A stretch of 64,000 nt of DNA, taken from Methanothermococcus sp. (lineage in GTDB: Archaea > AGJL01 > Methanococci > Methanococcales > Methanococcaceae). Made by a program: the position numbers and the translations under genes. This document shows positions 27,387 to 37,318 of this stretch, piece by piece (position 1 is the stretch's first letter; each line of letters starts with the position of its first letter). The stretch is from contig NZ_WAKW01000002.1 in the NCBI RefSeq assembly GCF_015523155.1, forward strand, positions 1 to 64,000. Reading direction: 5' to 3'. The notes under the pieces are model-generated. The model was not told the origin of the DNA and searched no databases. It saw only the letters and a list, made by a program, of their open reading frames with translations.

Positions 27387-27470
27387 CCATGATGATTTTA
27401 AAAATAGAAACTTAGGTTAAAAATCCGTTGGAATTTTATAACCAAAGAAAAAGAAAAAAGGTGAATAAAG

Positions 27471-27932
27471 ATGAGCAAATTAGGTTATAAGGTAGAAGCA
27501 GACCCAAACAAAACCGCAAGAGCCATGGGAAGGGCTTTAAGAATTTCAAGAAAGCATGCAATTGAAATTTGCAGAGAAATAAATGGCATGAAGCTAAATG
27601 ATGCTATTGCATACTTGAATAGGGTAATTGAGTTAAAACAAGTAGTTCCATTCAAAAGACATGGAAAAGACGTTCCGCATAAAAAGGGAAAATACGGCTG
27701 GACAGCAGGAAGATTCCCACAAAAAGCATCAAGTGAAATATTGAAAGTTCTCGATAATGCAAAGAAAAATGCAGAATACAAAGGGTTAAACACTGAGAAA
27801 TTGAGAATAAAACACATCTCTTCAAACAAAGGATTTACAATAAAGAGATACATGCCAAGGGCATTTGGTAGGGCATCACCTAAATTCCAAGAAACAGTTC
27901 ATATTCAGGTAATATTAGAGGAATTCCATTAA
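27471..27932 (+). CDS. rpl22: Ribosomal protein uL22
   Basis: The 153-aa archaeal/eukaryotic-type L22 lines the 50S exit tunnel. It starts MSKLGYKVEADPNKTARAMG after AAAAGGTGAATAAAG and shows the family core ISRKHAIEICREINGM, followed by the basic hairpin KGFTIKRYMPRAFGRA. It begins the ribosomal block. The L3-L4-L23-L2-S19 genes that often precede it are not here. Confidence 0.97.
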   Translation: MSKLGYKVEADPNKTARAMGRALRISRKHAIEICREINGMKLNDAIAYLNRVIELKQVVPFKRHGKDVPHKKGKYGWTAGRFPQKASSEILKVLDNAKKNAEYKGLNTEKLRIKHISSNKGFTIKRYMPRAFGRASPKFQETVHIQVILEEFH

Positions 27933-28021
27933 GAAATAGAAATGAAAAATAAAAAGAAATAAAAAAGAAATTAAAAAAAGAAAATAAAGAAAAATTAAAA
28001 AAGGTATGTTAGGTGAAAATA

Positions 28022-28654
28022 ATGATTGAAAGAGCATTTGTAAAAGAAAATGTTGTAGAAACATTAGTTGATGAATATCTTAAAAGCAAATTGCCAAGAG
28101 CAGGATACAGTCACATGGATATAAAAAAGACACCAGTAGGAACAAGAATAACAGTATTCGCTGAAAAACCAGGTTTTGTAATTGGAAGAAAAGGTAGAAT
28201 GGTAAAAGAATTAACAGAGACCATAGCAAAGGAATACGGCGTAGAAAACCCACAAATTGAAGTTAAACAAATCGAAAACTCTGATTTAGACCCAGAAGTT
28301 GTAGCTCAGAAAATAGCATCATCCCTCGAAAGAGGAATGCATTTCAGAAGAGTTGCTCACTCAGCAGTTAGGAGAGTTATGGGAGCTGGTGCGAAAGGTG
28401 TCGTTGTAATTATCTCAGGAAAATTAACTGGGGAAAGGTCAAGAACAGAAAAATTCATGGACGGATACATGAAACACTGTGGAGAACCATCAGAAGTTCT
28501 TGTTAAAAAAGCACACAAACTTGCAAAATTAAAACTTGGAATAATCGGAGTCACTGTAAAAATCATGCCACCAGAAATTGTATTGCCAGATGAAATTGTT
28601 ATAAGAGAAGGTGTTGGAGAAGTTAAAGAAGTAAGTGAAGTGTTAGAAGAATAA
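28022..28654 (+). CDS. rps3: Ribosomal protein uS3
   Basis: This 210-aa 30S head protein has an N-terminal KH domain ([19 protein letters not shown]) and the C-terminal S3 domain ([24 protein letters not shown]). The ORF-track start is the GTG inside the ribosome binding site AGGTG; I use the ATG giving [10 protein letters not shown], which follows at proper spacing. Confidence 0.97.
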   Translation: MIERAFVKENVVETLVDEYLKSKLPRAGYSHMDIKKTPVGTRITVFAEKPGFVIGRKGRMVKELTETIAKEYGVENPQIEVKQIENSDLDPEVVAQKIASSLERGMHFRRVAHSAVRRVMGAGAKGVVVIISGKLTGERSRTEKFMDGYMKHCGEPSEVLVKKAHKLAKLKLGIIGVTVKIMPPEIVLPDEIVIREGVGEVKEVSEVLEE

Positions 28655-28680
28655 ATTATTAGATTTTGAAGGTGATAAAA

Positions 28681-28893
28681 ATGGCTATATTAAAAGCTAG
28701 TGAGATAAGAGAAATGACTATTTCTGAAATGAATGAGAAATTAGCTGAATTAAAAAAAGAACTCATGAAAGAAAATGCAAACAAAGCCACAGGAGGCTCT
28801 CCGTCAAATCCTGGTAAAATCAAAGAGATAAAAAGAACAATTGCAAGAATATATACAATAATGAATGAAAAGAAAGGAGAAGCTGAGGCATAA
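28681..28893 (+). CDS. rpl29: Ribosomal protein uL29
   Basis: This is a small helical 50S protein of 70 aa, [21 protein letters not shown], with the conserved [25 protein letters not shown] segment. The ATG follows GAAGGTGATAAA, and the ORF-track TTG start lies upstream of that site. It is 26 bp after rps3. Confidence 0.95.
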   Translation: MAILKASEIREMTISEMNEKLAELKKELMKENANKATGGSPSNPGKIKEIKRTIARIYTIMNEKKGEAEA

Positions 28894-29031
28894 TTAATTA
28901 AAGTAATTACAAAAATAAGTATATTAAATTTAACAAAAATTATAAATATGGTCGCCTAACAAATTATCATTAGAGATTTAATTACCATATTCTTAAAAGA
29001 ATAAGAAATATTTAAACCAAGAGGTGCAGTA

Positions 29032-29340
29032 ATGCCTGAAATTTGTCCAAGATGTGGGCTACCAAAAGAATTGTGTGTATGTGAAGAAATTGCAAAGGAA
29101 GAACAAAAAATAAAAATATATGTTGCAAAAAGAAGGTTTGGAAAATTAATGACCGTAATTGAAGGATTCGATACAAATTTAATTGACATTAAAGACCTTG
29201 CAAAGAAATTAAAGGATATATGCGCCTGTGGGGGAACTGTGAAAAAAGATTCTATTGAATTACAAGGGGACCACAGGAGAAAAGTCGAAGAAGCTCTGAT
29301 AAAGATGGGATTCTCAAAGGATACTATCGATGTTAGATAA
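29032..29340 (+). CDS. sui1: Translation initiation factor aIF1 (SUI1)
   Basis: The archaeal eIF1 homologue controls start codon choice on the 30S subunit. The 102-aa protein has a zinc-like N-terminal motif ([16 protein letters not shown]) and the SUI1 core ([36 protein letters not shown]). A TATA-like AAAAATTATAAATATGG lies about 90 bp upstream, so a new transcript may start here. A 56-bp copy of its 3' end occurs at 22511-22566. Confidence 0.95.
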   Translation: MPEICPRCGLPKELCVCEEIAKEEQKIKIYVAKRRFGKLMTVIEGFDTNLIDIKDLAKKLKDICACGGTVKKDSIELQGDHRRKVEEALIKMGFSKDTIDVR

Positions 29341-29518
29341 GGATGAGCTCCGTGTTGATGATAATCTTTATATATGACATAACCATTATATCATTGAAGT
29401 GATGCAATTATATAATTATATTTTATTATACTCTAAGATGTTATAAAAATTATAAAATCAAGGAATAAGGATGCCTGTTGGCACACCCTTATGTCCTTAT
29501 GGGTCGGGGGACACCCAA

Positions 29519-29809
29519 ATGATAACTCCACAAAACATATTGAGACATGAATTGATTGGATTAAATGTTGAGATTGTAAAATCTTCAAATTTATTCCTGG
29601 TTGGAATAAAAGGCAGGGTTGTTGATGAAACAAGAAACACTCTCGTCATTGAAAGATTTGACAATGGCAAAGAGGTAAGAATTCCAAAGGATGTTGCAGT
29701 ATTTAGATTTGAATTAAATGACAAATCTGTTGATGTTATGGGAAGCCTTTTAATCGGAAGACCAGAGGATAGATTGAAGAGAAAAATAAAAACCATTTAT
29801 CCATACTAA
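29519..29809 (+). CDS. rnp1: RNase P protein component 1 (Rpp29/Pop4)
   Basis: The protein subunit binds RNase P RNA with Rpp21 and supports tRNA 5' maturation. The family core is LRHELIGLNVEIVKSSN, followed by GIKGRVVDETRNTLVIE and GRPEDRLKRKIK. I take the ATG giving MITPQNILRHEL (96 aa), which matches the family start as I recall it. The longer ORF adds MPVGTPLCPYGSGDTQ encoded by an oddly GC-rich stretch, which I regard as untranslated leader or a local oddity. The gene is normally inside this ribosomal block in Methanococcales. Confidence 0.88.
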   Translation: MITPQNILRHELIGLNVEIVKSSNLFLVGIKGRVVDETRNTLVIERFDNGKEVRIPKDVAVFRFELNDKSVDVMGSLLIGRPEDRLKRKIKTIYPY

Positions 29810-29946
29810 TTCATTATCTATTTTAAAGTCCCCAAAGTGAATTGTTGCTATTATCAAAAAGTATTATATACTTAATTAGTATTTACTTTGAATCTTTAAT
29901 GTGGTATATGCCACTTAAAGTAAAAAAATATTTGGGAGGTATTATT

Positions 29947-30276
29947 ATGAGAAATATAGGAATTGATGTGAAATCTCCTGAAAACACATGTAATGATAAT
30001 GACTGTCCATTCCATGGCAATTTGCCAGTAAGAGGACAGATATTTGAAGGTATTGTGGTAAGTGATAAAGGACACAATACCGTTGTAATTAAAAGGGAGA
30101 TTGTAAAATATATACCAAAATATGAGAGATATGAAAAGAGAACGGCTACAATGGTTGCTCACAATCCATCATGCATAGATGCAAAAGTTGGAGACAAAGT
30201 AAAAATTGCAGAGTGCAGACCTATAAGTAAAACTAAGTCATTTGTAGTTATTGAAAAAACAGAACTTACAGAATAA
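29947..30276 (+). CDS. rps17: Ribosomal protein uS17
   Basis: The 109-aa 30S protein starts [15 protein letters not shown] after TTTGGGAGGTATTATT. It carries the OB-fold core ([19 protein letters not shown]) and the end [21 protein letters not shown]. The ORF-track start is 35 codons upstream and has no ribosome site. [10 protein letters not shown] is the archaeal insertion. Confidence 0.96.
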   Translation: MRNIGIDVKSPENTCNDNDCPFHGNLPVRGQIFEGIVVSDKGHNTVVIKREIVKYIPKYERYEKRTATMVAHNPSCIDAKVGDKVKIAECRPISKTKSFVVIEKTELTE

Positions 30277-30285
30277 GGTGATTTC

Positions 30286-30684
30286 ATGAAGGGATTTGGT
30301 TCAAAAGTAATAAGGGCTCTTCCAAATGGAGCTAGGCTGGTTTGTGCTGATAACACCGGGGCAAAAGAACTTGAAGTAATTGCAGTTAAAAACTACAAGG
30401 GTGTTACTAGAAGACTGCCTGCTGGTGGAGTAGGGAGCATGGTCTTTGTTTCTGTTAAGAAAGGAACTCCTGAAATGAGAAAACAAGTATTGCCTGCTAT
30501 CATCATAAGACAGAAAAAGGAATACAGAAGACCAGATGGTTCAAGGGTTAAATTTGAAGATAACGCTGCGGTAATTGTAACCCCTGACGGAAACCCAAAA
30601 GGTTCAGAAATCAAAGGACCTGTTGCAAAAGAAGCAGCTGAAAGATGGCCTGGTGTATCAAGACTGGCTAAGATAATTCACTAA
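30286..30684 (+). CDS. rpl14: Ribosomal protein uL14
   Basis: The 132-aa 50S protein contacts 16S rRNA at an inter-subunit bridge. Family sequence includes [20 protein letters not shown], the [21 protein letters not shown] strand region and [14 protein letters not shown] at the end. The start follows AAGGTGATTTC. It is 9 bp after rps17. Confidence 0.97.
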   Translation: MKGFGSKVIRALPNGARLVCADNTGAKELEVIAVKNYKGVTRRLPAGGVGSMVFVSVKKGTPEMRKQVLPAIIIRQKKEYRRPDGSRVKFEDNAAVIVTPDGNPKGSEIKGPVAKEAAERWPGVSRLAKIIH

Positions 30685-30723
30685 TGTATAAATATTAATA
30701 TTATAAAATAAAAGGTGAATAAA

Positions 30724-31086
30724 ATGGTTTTGACAAACTCAAAACAGCCAAGGAAACAAAGAAAAGCACTTTACAATGCTCCGCTCCATTTGAGAAATAG
30801 ATTGATGTCTGCAATGCTCTCAAAGGAGTTAAAGGAAAAATACAATAAAAATGCACTTCCTGTTAGAAAAGGAGATGTTGTGAAGATATTAAGAGGAAGC
30901 TTCAAAAATATAGAAGGCGAAGTATCAAAAGTCGATTACAAATCTTACAAAATATATGTAGAAGGAGCAGTAAATAGAAAACAGGATGGAAAAGAATCTC
31001 CATATCCAATTCATCCGTCAAATGTCATGATTGTTAAATTGGATGACTCAGACGAAAGGAGATTTAAATTTTTAAAAAATGAATAA
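30724..31086 (+). CDS. rpl24: Ribosomal protein uL24
   Basis: The 120-aa 50S assembly-initiating protein has a KOW motif ([21 protein letters not shown]). I use the ATG giving [14 protein letters not shown]; the ORF-track GTG lies inside the AAAGGTGAATAAA ribosome site. Confidence 0.96.
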   Translation: MVLTNSKQPRKQRKALYNAPLHLRNRLMSAMLSKELKEKYNKNALPVRKGDVVKILRGSFKNIEGEVSKVDYKSYKIYVEGAVNRKQDGKESPYPIHPSNVMIVKLDDSDERRFKFLKNE

Positions 31087-31099
31087 CTGAGGTGCGAAT

Positions 31100-31846
31100 A
31101 TGGCAAGTAAGGGACCTAAAAGACATCTAAAAAGATTACCCGCTCCAACAAATTGGCAACTTCCAAGAAAAGTTAAGAAATTTACTACAAGACCTTTGCC
31201 AGGACCACATTCAATGGAAAACTCATTGCCATTATTGTTGATTGTTAGGGATATTTTAGGCTATGCAGACAATGCAAGAGAAGCTAAAAAAATCATTAAA
31301 ATGGGTAAAATATTAGTTGATGGTGTAAAAAGAAAAGAACACAGATATCCAACAGGTTTAATGGATGTAATTTCCATACCTGATACAAATGAGAACTTTT
31401 TAGTATTGCTTGATGAAAAAGGTAGAATCACGTTGAAGAAAACAGATAAAAATGATGTAAAATTATGCAAAATTAAAAACAAAACCGTAATCAAAGGCGG
31501 ACACATCCAGTTAAACCTTCATGATGGTAGAAACCAGATTGTGAAGGTTTCAGACGCTACAAAGGCAGAAGAGGATATCTATAAAACTGGAGACTGCGTT
31601 CTCATCTCAATCCCTGAGCAAGAAATAGTAGGTCATGTCCAGTTTGGTGAAGGAAAATTGGCATATATTACTGGTGGAAAACACGCAGGAGATTTTGCAA
31701 AAATAATTGAGATAGAAAAGAGAAAATTGTATCCTGACATTATTACCCTTGAAACAAAAGATGGAGAACAGTTTAAAACTATTAAAGACTACGTATTTGT
31801 AGTAGGCGATGAAGAGCCTGTTTTATCATCATTGAAGGCACTATAA
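31100..31846 (+). CDS. rps4e: Ribosomal protein eS4
   Basis: The 248-aa archaeal/eukaryotic-specific S4e starts MASKGPKRHLKRLPAPTNW. An S4 RNA-binding domain (NAREAKKIIKMGKILVDGVKR) is followed by the central S4e domain and a KOW-like C-terminus (GKLAYITGGKHAGDFAKI). GAGGTGCGAAT precedes the ATG. It follows rpl24 by 13 bp. Confidence 0.97.
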   Translation: MASKGPKRHLKRLPAPTNWQLPRKVKKFTTRPLPGPHSMENSLPLLLIVRDILGYADNAREAKKIIKMGKILVDGVKRKEHRYPTGLMDVISIPDTNENFLVLLDEKGRITLKKTDKNDVKLCKIKNKTVIKGGHIQLNLHDGRNQIVKVSDATKAEEDIYKTGDCVLISIPEQEIVGHVQFGEGKLAYITGGKHAGDFAKIIEIEKRKLYPDIITLETKDGEQFKTIKDYVFVVGDEEPVLSSLKAL

Positions 31847-31912
31847 AGAGTAAATCATCACTTAAAGATGAGAATATAATTATAAATTTGAATAAATAAA
31901 CATGGTGGAAAA

Positions 31913-32461
31913 ATGACATTCCAAGAAACATGGGAAAAACAGCCTATGAGAAAACCTAGGATAGAAAAGGTTACCATCAACATGGGTGTAGGCGAAAGTG
32001 GAGATAGGTTGCTCACTGGTGCAAAAGTTATAGAAGAAATCACTGGTCAAAAGCCTGTAAGAACACTGGCTAAACAAACTAACCCTGCATTTGGTATCAG
32101 AAAAAAACTCCCAATTGGATTAAAAGTCACATTGAGAGGGAAGAAAGCAGAAGAATTCTTAAAAAATGCATTCATAGCATTTAAAGCATCAGGGAAAACA
32201 TTATACTCCTATTCATTCGATAAAAGAGGAAACTTTTCCTTTGGTATTCCAGAACATATCGACTTCCCTGGTCAAAAATATGAGCCAGATGTCGGAATCT
32301 ATGGAATGGATGTATGTGTAACCTTTGAAAAACCAGGATATAGAGTTAAAAGAAGAAAGGCAAAAAAGAATAACCTTCCAGAAAGACACCAAGTTAAAAA
32401 AGATGAAGCTATTGAATACATAAAATTGAATTTCGGCGTTGATGTGGTGGAAGAAGAATAA
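31913..32461 (+). CDS. rpl5: Ribosomal protein uL5
   Basis: The 182-aa 5S rRNA-binding protein contains RKPRIEKVTINMGVGESG and the QKPVRTLAKQTNPAFGIRK core. The C-terminus GYRVKRRKAKKNNLPERHQV is the archaeal extension. CATGGTGGAAAA precedes the ATG. Confidence 0.97.
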   Translation: MTFQETWEKQPMRKPRIEKVTINMGVGESGDRLLTGAKVIEEITGQKPVRTLAKQTNPAFGIRKKLPIGLKVTLRGKKAEEFLKNAFIAFKASGKTLYSYSFDKRGNFSFGIPEHIDFPGQKYEPDVGIYGMDVCVTFEKPGYRVKRRKAKKNNLPERHQVKKDEAIEYIKLNFGVDVVEEE

Positions 32462-32522
32462 GAATAATGGAAAAATTATTTAATTTGAGATATAAAAAGT
32501 CATATTCCCAGGAGGTTAAAAA

Positions 32523-32684
32523 ATGGCAAAAGCACCATATAAGAAAAAATATGGGTATGGTTCTAAGGTATGCAAAAGATGTGGAAGAAAAGGACCTGGA
32601 ATCATTAGAAAATACGGATTGAACTTATGCAGACAGTGTTTTAGAGAATTAGCACCAAAATTAGGATTTAAAAAGTATGATTAA
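32523..32684 (+). CDS. rps14: Ribosomal protein uS14, zinc-binding type
   Basis: This 53-aa ORF is too short for the ORF track. It reads [20 protein letters not shown] and has the CxxC...CxxC zinc site ([16 protein letters not shown]) of the archaeal S14 type. CCAGGAGGTTAAAA gives a strong ribosome binding site. It lies between rpl5 and rps8, its usual place. Confidence 0.96.
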   Translation: MAKAPYKKKYGYGSKVCKRCGRKGPGIIRKYGLNLCRQCFRELAPKLGFKKYD

Positions 32685-32709
32685 GGATAAGGATTAAGGA
32701 GGTATCAAC

Positions 32710-33102
32710 ATGAGTCTAATGGACCCACTTGCGAATGCATTGAACCATCTATCCAACTGTGAAAGAGTGGGAAAGAATGTGGCATACATAAAGCCCGCCT
32801 CAAAACTCATAGGAAGAGTATTGAAAGTTATGCAGGATAAAGGATACATAGGAAACTTTGAATACATAGAAGATGGTAAGGCAGGAATTTATAAGGTAGA
32901 ATTAACAGGGCATATAAACAAATGTGGAGCAGTTAAGCCAAGATATGCTGTTAAAAAGAATGAATTTGAAAAATTTGAAAAAAGATATTTACCTGCAAAA
33001 GGTTTCGGTTTGTTAATTGTGAGTACACCAAAAGGATTAATGACTCATGATGAAGCAAAGGAGCAGGGATTAGGTGGAAGATTAATTTCATACATATACT
33101 AA
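32710..33102 (+). CDS. rps8: Ribosomal protein uS8
   Basis: The 130-aa 30S assembly protein starts [20 protein letters not shown] and ends with the conserved [41 protein letters not shown] precedes the ATG. Confidence 0.97.
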   Translation: MSLMDPLANALNHLSNCERVGKNVAYIKPASKLIGRVLKVMQDKGYIGNFEYIEDGKAGIYKVELTGHINKCGAVKPRYAVKKNEFEKFEKRYLPAKGFGLLIVSTPKGLMTHDEAKEQGLGGRLISYIY

Positions 33103-33143
33103 TTTAAATTATATTTAAACACGAATTAAATGGAGGTATGGTT

Positions 33144-33695
33144 ATGCCAGTTGCCGCTGTAATGAGGGAAGAGATAGAAATACCTGATAATGTTTCTGTT
33201 GAGATAAATGGCAACGAAGTTGTTGTCAAATCCGGTGGAAAAGAACTTAAAAGAACACTCTCTTTCCCAAATGTAAGCATTAAAAAAGAAGATGATAAAA
33301 CAGTAGTTATTGAAAGTTTATATCCGAGAAAAAAACAGGCAGCAATTATTGGAACATTTGCATCCCATATCAACAACATGATAAAGGGTGTAAGTGAAGG
33401 ATTTGAATATAAATTAAAAATAAGATATGCTCACTTCCCTATGAAAATTAGTGTTAAGGGTAATGAAGTAATCATAGACAACTTTTTAGGGGAAAAATAC
33501 CCTAGAAAAGCAAAAATCATGGAAGGAGTTAATGTCAAAGTGAGCGGTGAGGATATTATAGTTAGCGGGATTGATAAGGAAAAAACAGGACAGACCGCCG
33601 CAAACATTGAACAGGCAACAAGAGTTAAGGGAAGAGATACCAGGGTATTCCAGGATGGTATCTATATTGTAGAAAAAGCAGGGAAAGTGTTATAA
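33144..33695 (+). CDS. rpl6: Ribosomal protein uL6
   Basis: This is a 183-aa 50S protein with two L6 repeats. The first strand region is [24 protein letters not shown] and the second has [21 protein letters not shown]. Two ATGs follow GGAGGT; the first is in contact with it, so I use the second ([13 protein letters not shown]), which has six bases of spacing. Confidence 0.96.
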   Translation: MPVAAVMREEIEIPDNVSVEINGNEVVVKSGGKELKRTLSFPNVSIKKEDDKTVVIESLYPRKKQAAIIGTFASHINNMIKGVSEGFEYKLKIRYAHFPMKISVKGNEVIIDNFLGEKYPRKAKIMEGVNVKVSGEDIIVSGIDKEKTGQTAANIEQATRVKGRDTRVFQDGIYIVEKAGKVL

Positions 33696-33704
33696 GGTGG
33701 TTTC

Positions 33705-34139
33705 ATGAGTAAAAAAAGGTTATTGAGATTAAAACTCAAAATGAAACAAAAGAAACCTGACTTCAAAAGACAGGACTGGTTCAAATGTAAAAGAATAGGC
33801 ACAAGCTGGAGAAGACCAAAAGGATTACACAGTGGAATGAGAAAGCAGTTGAAACAAAGACCAGCTATTGTCAAAATAGGATACAGAACTCCTGCTCTTG
33901 TAAGAGGATTGCACCCATCAGGTTTAGAGGATGTTCTCATCCACAATGTAAAAGAATTAGAGGCATTAAATCCTGAAACACAGGGAGCTAGAGTAGCTTC
34001 AACTGTTGGTAAAAGGAAAAGAGTAGAAATTGTAAAAAGAGCTAATGAATTAGGCATTAGATTATTAAATATTTCCAAAGAGAAACAGGAAGAACTTTTA
34101 AACATTACCAATAAAGTTTCAGAAGTGGAAACGGAATAA
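33705..34139 (+). CDS. rpl32e: Ribosomal protein eL32
   Basis: This is a 144-aa archaeal/eukaryotic 50S protein. The family core reads FKRQDWFKCKRIGTSWRRPKG, then KIGYRTPALVRGLHPSGLEDVL. The start follows AAGGTGGTTTC, nine bp after rpl6. Confidence 0.96.
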   Translation: MSKKRLLRLKLKMKQKKPDFKRQDWFKCKRIGTSWRRPKGLHSGMRKQLKQRPAIVKIGYRTPALVRGLHPSGLEDVLIHNVKELEALNPETQGARVASTVGKRKRVEIVKRANELGIRLLNISKEKQEELLNITNKVSEVETE

Positions 34140-34181
34140 AATAATTAATTTTATTACATTTATTTATATTAAGGTGATATA

Positions 34182-34631
34182 ATGGATATATCAACCCAGA
34201 GGAGAATTGCCGCAGATGTGCTGGACTGTGGTATTGATAGAGTATGGATTGACCCTGAAAATTTGGATAAGGTCAAAATGGCTATTACCAAAGATGATAT
34301 CAGGATGTTAATCAAAGATGGAATTATTGTAAAAAAACAGAAAAAAGGAATAAGCAAAGCTAGAACACAAAAATTAAAAGAACAGAAAAGAAAAGGTAAA
34401 AGAAAAGGTCCTGGTTCAAGAAGAGGGGCAAAAGGTGCTAGAACACCTAAGAAAAGGAAATGGATAAACACCATAAGACCTTTGAGAAGAATGTTGAAGG
34501 AGCTTAGGGAAGGGGAAGCAATTGAAAGAAGCACATACAGAAAATTATATAGAATGGCAAAAGGTGGAGCATTCAGAAGTAAAAACCACATGAAAATGTA
34601 TATGAAAGACCACGGACTTCTTGCTGAATAA
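34182..34631 (+). CDS. rpl19e: Ribosomal protein eL19
   Basis: The 149-aa archaeal/eukaryotic 50S protein has the core RRIAADVLDCGIDRVWIDPE and the basic helix KRKGPGSRRGAKGARTPKKR. The start follows AAGGTGATATA. Confidence 0.96.
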   Translation: MDISTQRRIAADVLDCGIDRVWIDPENLDKVKMAITKDDIRMLIKDGIIVKKQKKGISKARTQKLKEQKRKGKRKGPGSRRGAKGARTPKKRKWINTIRPLRRMLKELREGEAIERSTYRKLYRMAKGGAFRSKNHMKMYMKDHGLLAE

Positions 34632-34717
34632 ATTAAAATCTTTTTAGATTTTGGTGCTGGAAACTTAGGCTTTGCTCTCAAATTCCATTTACTTAAAATA
34701 TATAAGGAGGTATAAGC

Positions 34718-35302
34718 ATGGCACATAGTGCTAAATATAGAGTCCCTTTCAGAAGAAGAAGGGAAGGAAAAACGAATTATAGATTAAGATTGAAATTGCT
34801 GTTATCAAAAAAACCAAGATTGGTTGCTAGAAAATCTTTAAATAACATGATAGCTCAGCTCGTGGCTTATGATGAGAAGGGAGATAAAATATTAGTTTCA
34901 GCTCATTCAAGAGAGCTCGTAAAAATGGGATACAAAGGACACTGCGGAAACATACCTGCTGCATACTTAACTGGACTTTTATTGGGTAAAAAGGCACTTA
35001 AAGAAGGTTATGATGAAGCAGTTCTTGATTTAGGATTGCAGAGTGCTACAAAAGGAGCTGCTGTTTTTGCCATATTGAAGGGTGCAGTTGATGCAGGAAT
35101 GAATATACCACACAGCGAGGACATTCTCCCAGAAGATGAGAGAGTTAATGGTTCTCATGTAAAAGAATATGCTGAGCTCTTAAAAGAAGAAGATGAAGAA
35201 AAATACAAAAAACAGTTTTCAAAGTATTTAGAGAAAGGATTGAATCCTGAAGATTTGCCAGAACACTTTGAAGAAATAAAGGAGAAGGTTCTCAGTTTAT
35301 AA
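34718..35302 (+). CDS. rpl18: Ribosomal protein uL18
   Basis: The 194-aa 5S rRNA-binding protein begins [20 protein letters not shown] with [19 protein letters not shown] after it. The long acidic and basic C-terminal half is typical of archaea. AAGGAGGTATAAGC precedes the ATG. Two GAGCTC sites lie in this gene, at the edge of a ribosomal stretch that almost lacks them. Confidence 0.96.
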   Translation: MAHSAKYRVPFRRRREGKTNYRLRLKLLLSKKPRLVARKSLNNMIAQLVAYDEKGDKILVSAHSRELVKMGYKGHCGNIPAAYLTGLLLGKKALKEGYDEAVLDLGLQSATKGAAVFAILKGAVDAGMNIPHSEDILPEDERVNGSHVKEYAELLKEEDEEKYKKQFSKYLEKGLNPEDLPEHFEEIKEKVLSL

Positions 35303-35329
35303 TAGTGAGAGAAATATAAAGGTGAAATC

Positions 35330-35995
35330 ATGGCAGCTGAAAAAAGATTTAATGTAGAAGCCTGGGAACCTAAAACCCAGGTAGGAAAAATGGTGAAAGA
35401 GGGAACCATTACTGATATTGACTATATTTTAGACAATGGTCTTCCCTTGTTGGAGCCTGAAATTGTAGATGCATTACTTCCAGACATCACCGAACAGGTT
35501 TTAGATGTTTCGCTTGTTCAGAGAATGCACAAATCAGGAAGAAGAGCAAGATTTAGAGCTACCGTTGCAGTAGGAAACAAAAACGGTTATGTTGGCGTAG
35601 GAATGGGTAAAGCAAAAGAAGTTGGACCTGCAATTAGAAAAGCTATTGCTCATGCAAAATTATCATTAATTAGAATAAGATTGGGATGCGGTTCATGGGA
35701 ATGTGGTTGTGGAACACCTCATTCAATTCCATTCACTTCAAAGGGTTCCTGTGCAAGTGTAAAAATTGAGTTATTACCTGCACCAAGAGGAGTAGGTTTA
35801 GTTGCAGGGGATGTTGCAAAGGCAGTATTGGGTCTTGCAGGTATAAAGGACATCTGGACAAAAACATTTGGAGACACAAGAACAACATACAACTTTGCAG
35901 TAGCTACATTTGATGCACTTAAAAACTTGAACTTTGTTAGATATTTACCAGAACACAAGAAAACACTTGGAATTAACGAAGGTAAAGCATTGTAA
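35330..35995 (+). CDS. rps5: Ribosomal protein uS5
   Basis: This 221-aa 30S protein acts in decoding fidelity. The S5 RNA-binding domain is visible as [20 protein letters not shown], with the C-terminal ribosomal S5 fold ([25 protein letters not shown]). The cysteine-containing segment [14 protein letters not shown] is the archaeal insertion. Confidence 0.97.
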   Translation: MAAEKRFNVEAWEPKTQVGKMVKEGTITDIDYILDNGLPLLEPEIVDALLPDITEQVLDVSLVQRMHKSGRRARFRATVAVGNKNGYVGVGMGKAKEVGPAIRKAIAHAKLSLIRIRLGCGSWECGCGTPHSIPFTSKGSCASVKIELLPAPRGVGLVAGDVAKAVLGLAGIKDIWTKTFGDTRTTYNFAVATFDALKNLNFVRYLPEHKKTLGINEGKAL

Positions 35996-36065
35996 TTGAG
36001 TATATGAGTATATAGAAAAATAATATATATTCTACTTAAATTTTTAATAATATAGGTGATGAAAC

Positions 36066-36530
36066 ATGGCTTACGCAGTTGTAAGGGTTAGAGGTAGCGT
36101 AGGTGTCAGAGGAGACATTGCAGATACCCTTAAAATGTTAAGATTACATAGGGTAAATCACTGTGTAATAGTTCCAAACACCGAAACATATAAAGGTATG
36201 TTGAATAAAGCAAAGGACTACATTACCTACGGTGAAATAGATAAAGACACCCTTGTAAAATTGATATTGAAAAGAGGAAGATTGCCAGGAAATAAAAGAT
36301 TAAACGAAGAAAAAGTTAAAGAATTGATGGAATTATCAGTTGAAGAATTAGCTGAAAAAATCGTAAATGAAGAAATCCTCTTAAAAAACACCCCGTTGAA
36401 ACCAGTATTCAGACTCCATCCTCCAAGAAAGGGATACGACAAAGCAGGTATCAAAAAACCTTTCTCAGTAGGCGGAGCTCTGGGATACAGAGGAGCTGAG
36501 ATAAACACATTATTGGAGAAAATGATGTAA
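36066..36530 (+). CDS. rpl30: Ribosomal protein uL30
   Basis: The 154-aa archaeal L30 is longer than the bacterial form (about 60 aa). It starts [20 protein letters not shown] and includes the L30 core [25 protein letters not shown]. The end reads [22 protein letters not shown]. Confidence 0.96.
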   Translation: MAYAVVRVRGSVGVRGDIADTLKMLRLHRVNHCVIVPNTETYKGMLNKAKDYITYGEIDKDTLVKLILKRGRLPGNKRLNEEKVKELMELSVEELAEKIVNEEILLKNTPLKPVFRLHPPRKGYDKAGIKKPFSVGGALGYRGAEINTLLEKMM

Positions 36531-36553
36531 GCAATTACATTTAAGGTGATTGG

Positions 36554-36985
36554 ATGATAAGAAAAAGTAAAAAAATCACAAAGTTAAGAGGTAGCAGAAC
36601 CTGTGGATATGGTGCAGCTAAAAAGCACAGAGGAGCAGGTCATAGAGGAGGTAGAGGTTTGGCAGGAGGTCATAAACACAAATGGCTTCACATTGTCAAA
36701 TACATGCCAGACCACTTTGGAAAATATGGATTCAAAAGACATCCAAGATTGGTTAAAAAATTAAATACCATTAACTTGGGAGACATTGATGAATTAGTAT
36801 CCAAAAATAAGGATGCATTTGAAGTTGAAGACGGAAAAATTGTTGTTGATGTAACAGCATTTGAATATGAAAAAGTTCTTGGAAAGGGTAAATTATCCTG
36901 CCCAATGATTATAAAAGCAGTAGAATTCTCAGAAGGAGCAAAAGAAAAAATAGAATCTGCTGGTGGAGAGTTTGTTGAATTATAA
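36554..36985 (+). CDS. rpl15: Ribosomal protein uL15
   Basis: The 143-aa 50S protein has the glycine/histidine-rich N-terminus (GSRTCGYGAAKKHRGAGHRG, GRGLAGGHKH) typical of archaeal L15. It is the last ribosomal gene of the block; an AT-rich gap of 333 bp separates it from secY. Confidence 0.96.
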   Translation: MIRKSKKITKLRGSRTCGYGAAKKHRGAGHRGGRGLAGGHKHKWLHIVKYMPDHFGKYGFKRHPRLVKKLNTINLGDIDELVSKNKDAFEVEDGKIVVDVTAFEYEKVLGKGKLSCPMIIKAVEFSEGAKEKIESAGGEFVEL

Positions 36986-37271
36986 TTCAATTAAAACAAA
37001 TCTTTTGATTATATTATTGCTCTTTCTTATTTTTAATAAATACGACGATGTTAGTCTAAATACTACTTCTAAAAATAGTTTCAATGTATTTGAATGTAAT
37101 AATATTTTTTTAATTAATATTCTTATTTTTTACAGTTTTTTATTTTTATTATTGTTTTAGAATGTAGGATATATGTATTAAATATAGGATAAGGATACAA
37201 CATAATGTTAATTTTATTTTTTATCTATTTATTTAATAATATATCCTCTCTATAAACCTATTAAATGATGA

Positions 37272-37290
37272 AAAATCACTAAGTGATTTT
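37272..37290 (+). promoter_or_regulatory. Perfect inverted repeat in the secY leader
   Basis: AAAATCACT-A-AGTGATTTT is a perfect 9-bp inverted repeat with a one-base centre, 29 bp before the secY start. The interval 36986-37318 is otherwise T-rich sequence that may terminate the ribosomal transcript, plus a possible TATA (TCTATAAACC) near 37250. I see no gene in it. The repeat could be an operator (transcription start region) or an mRNA hairpin. Confidence 0.45.
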
Positions 37291-37318
37291 ATAATATTAA
37301 AAAATATACGGTGATACC

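Noticed and set aside
36963-37160. 65-aa ORF overlapping the end of rpl15
   Set aside because: It overlaps uL15, is built of AT-rich hydrophobic codons and has no ribosome binding site.
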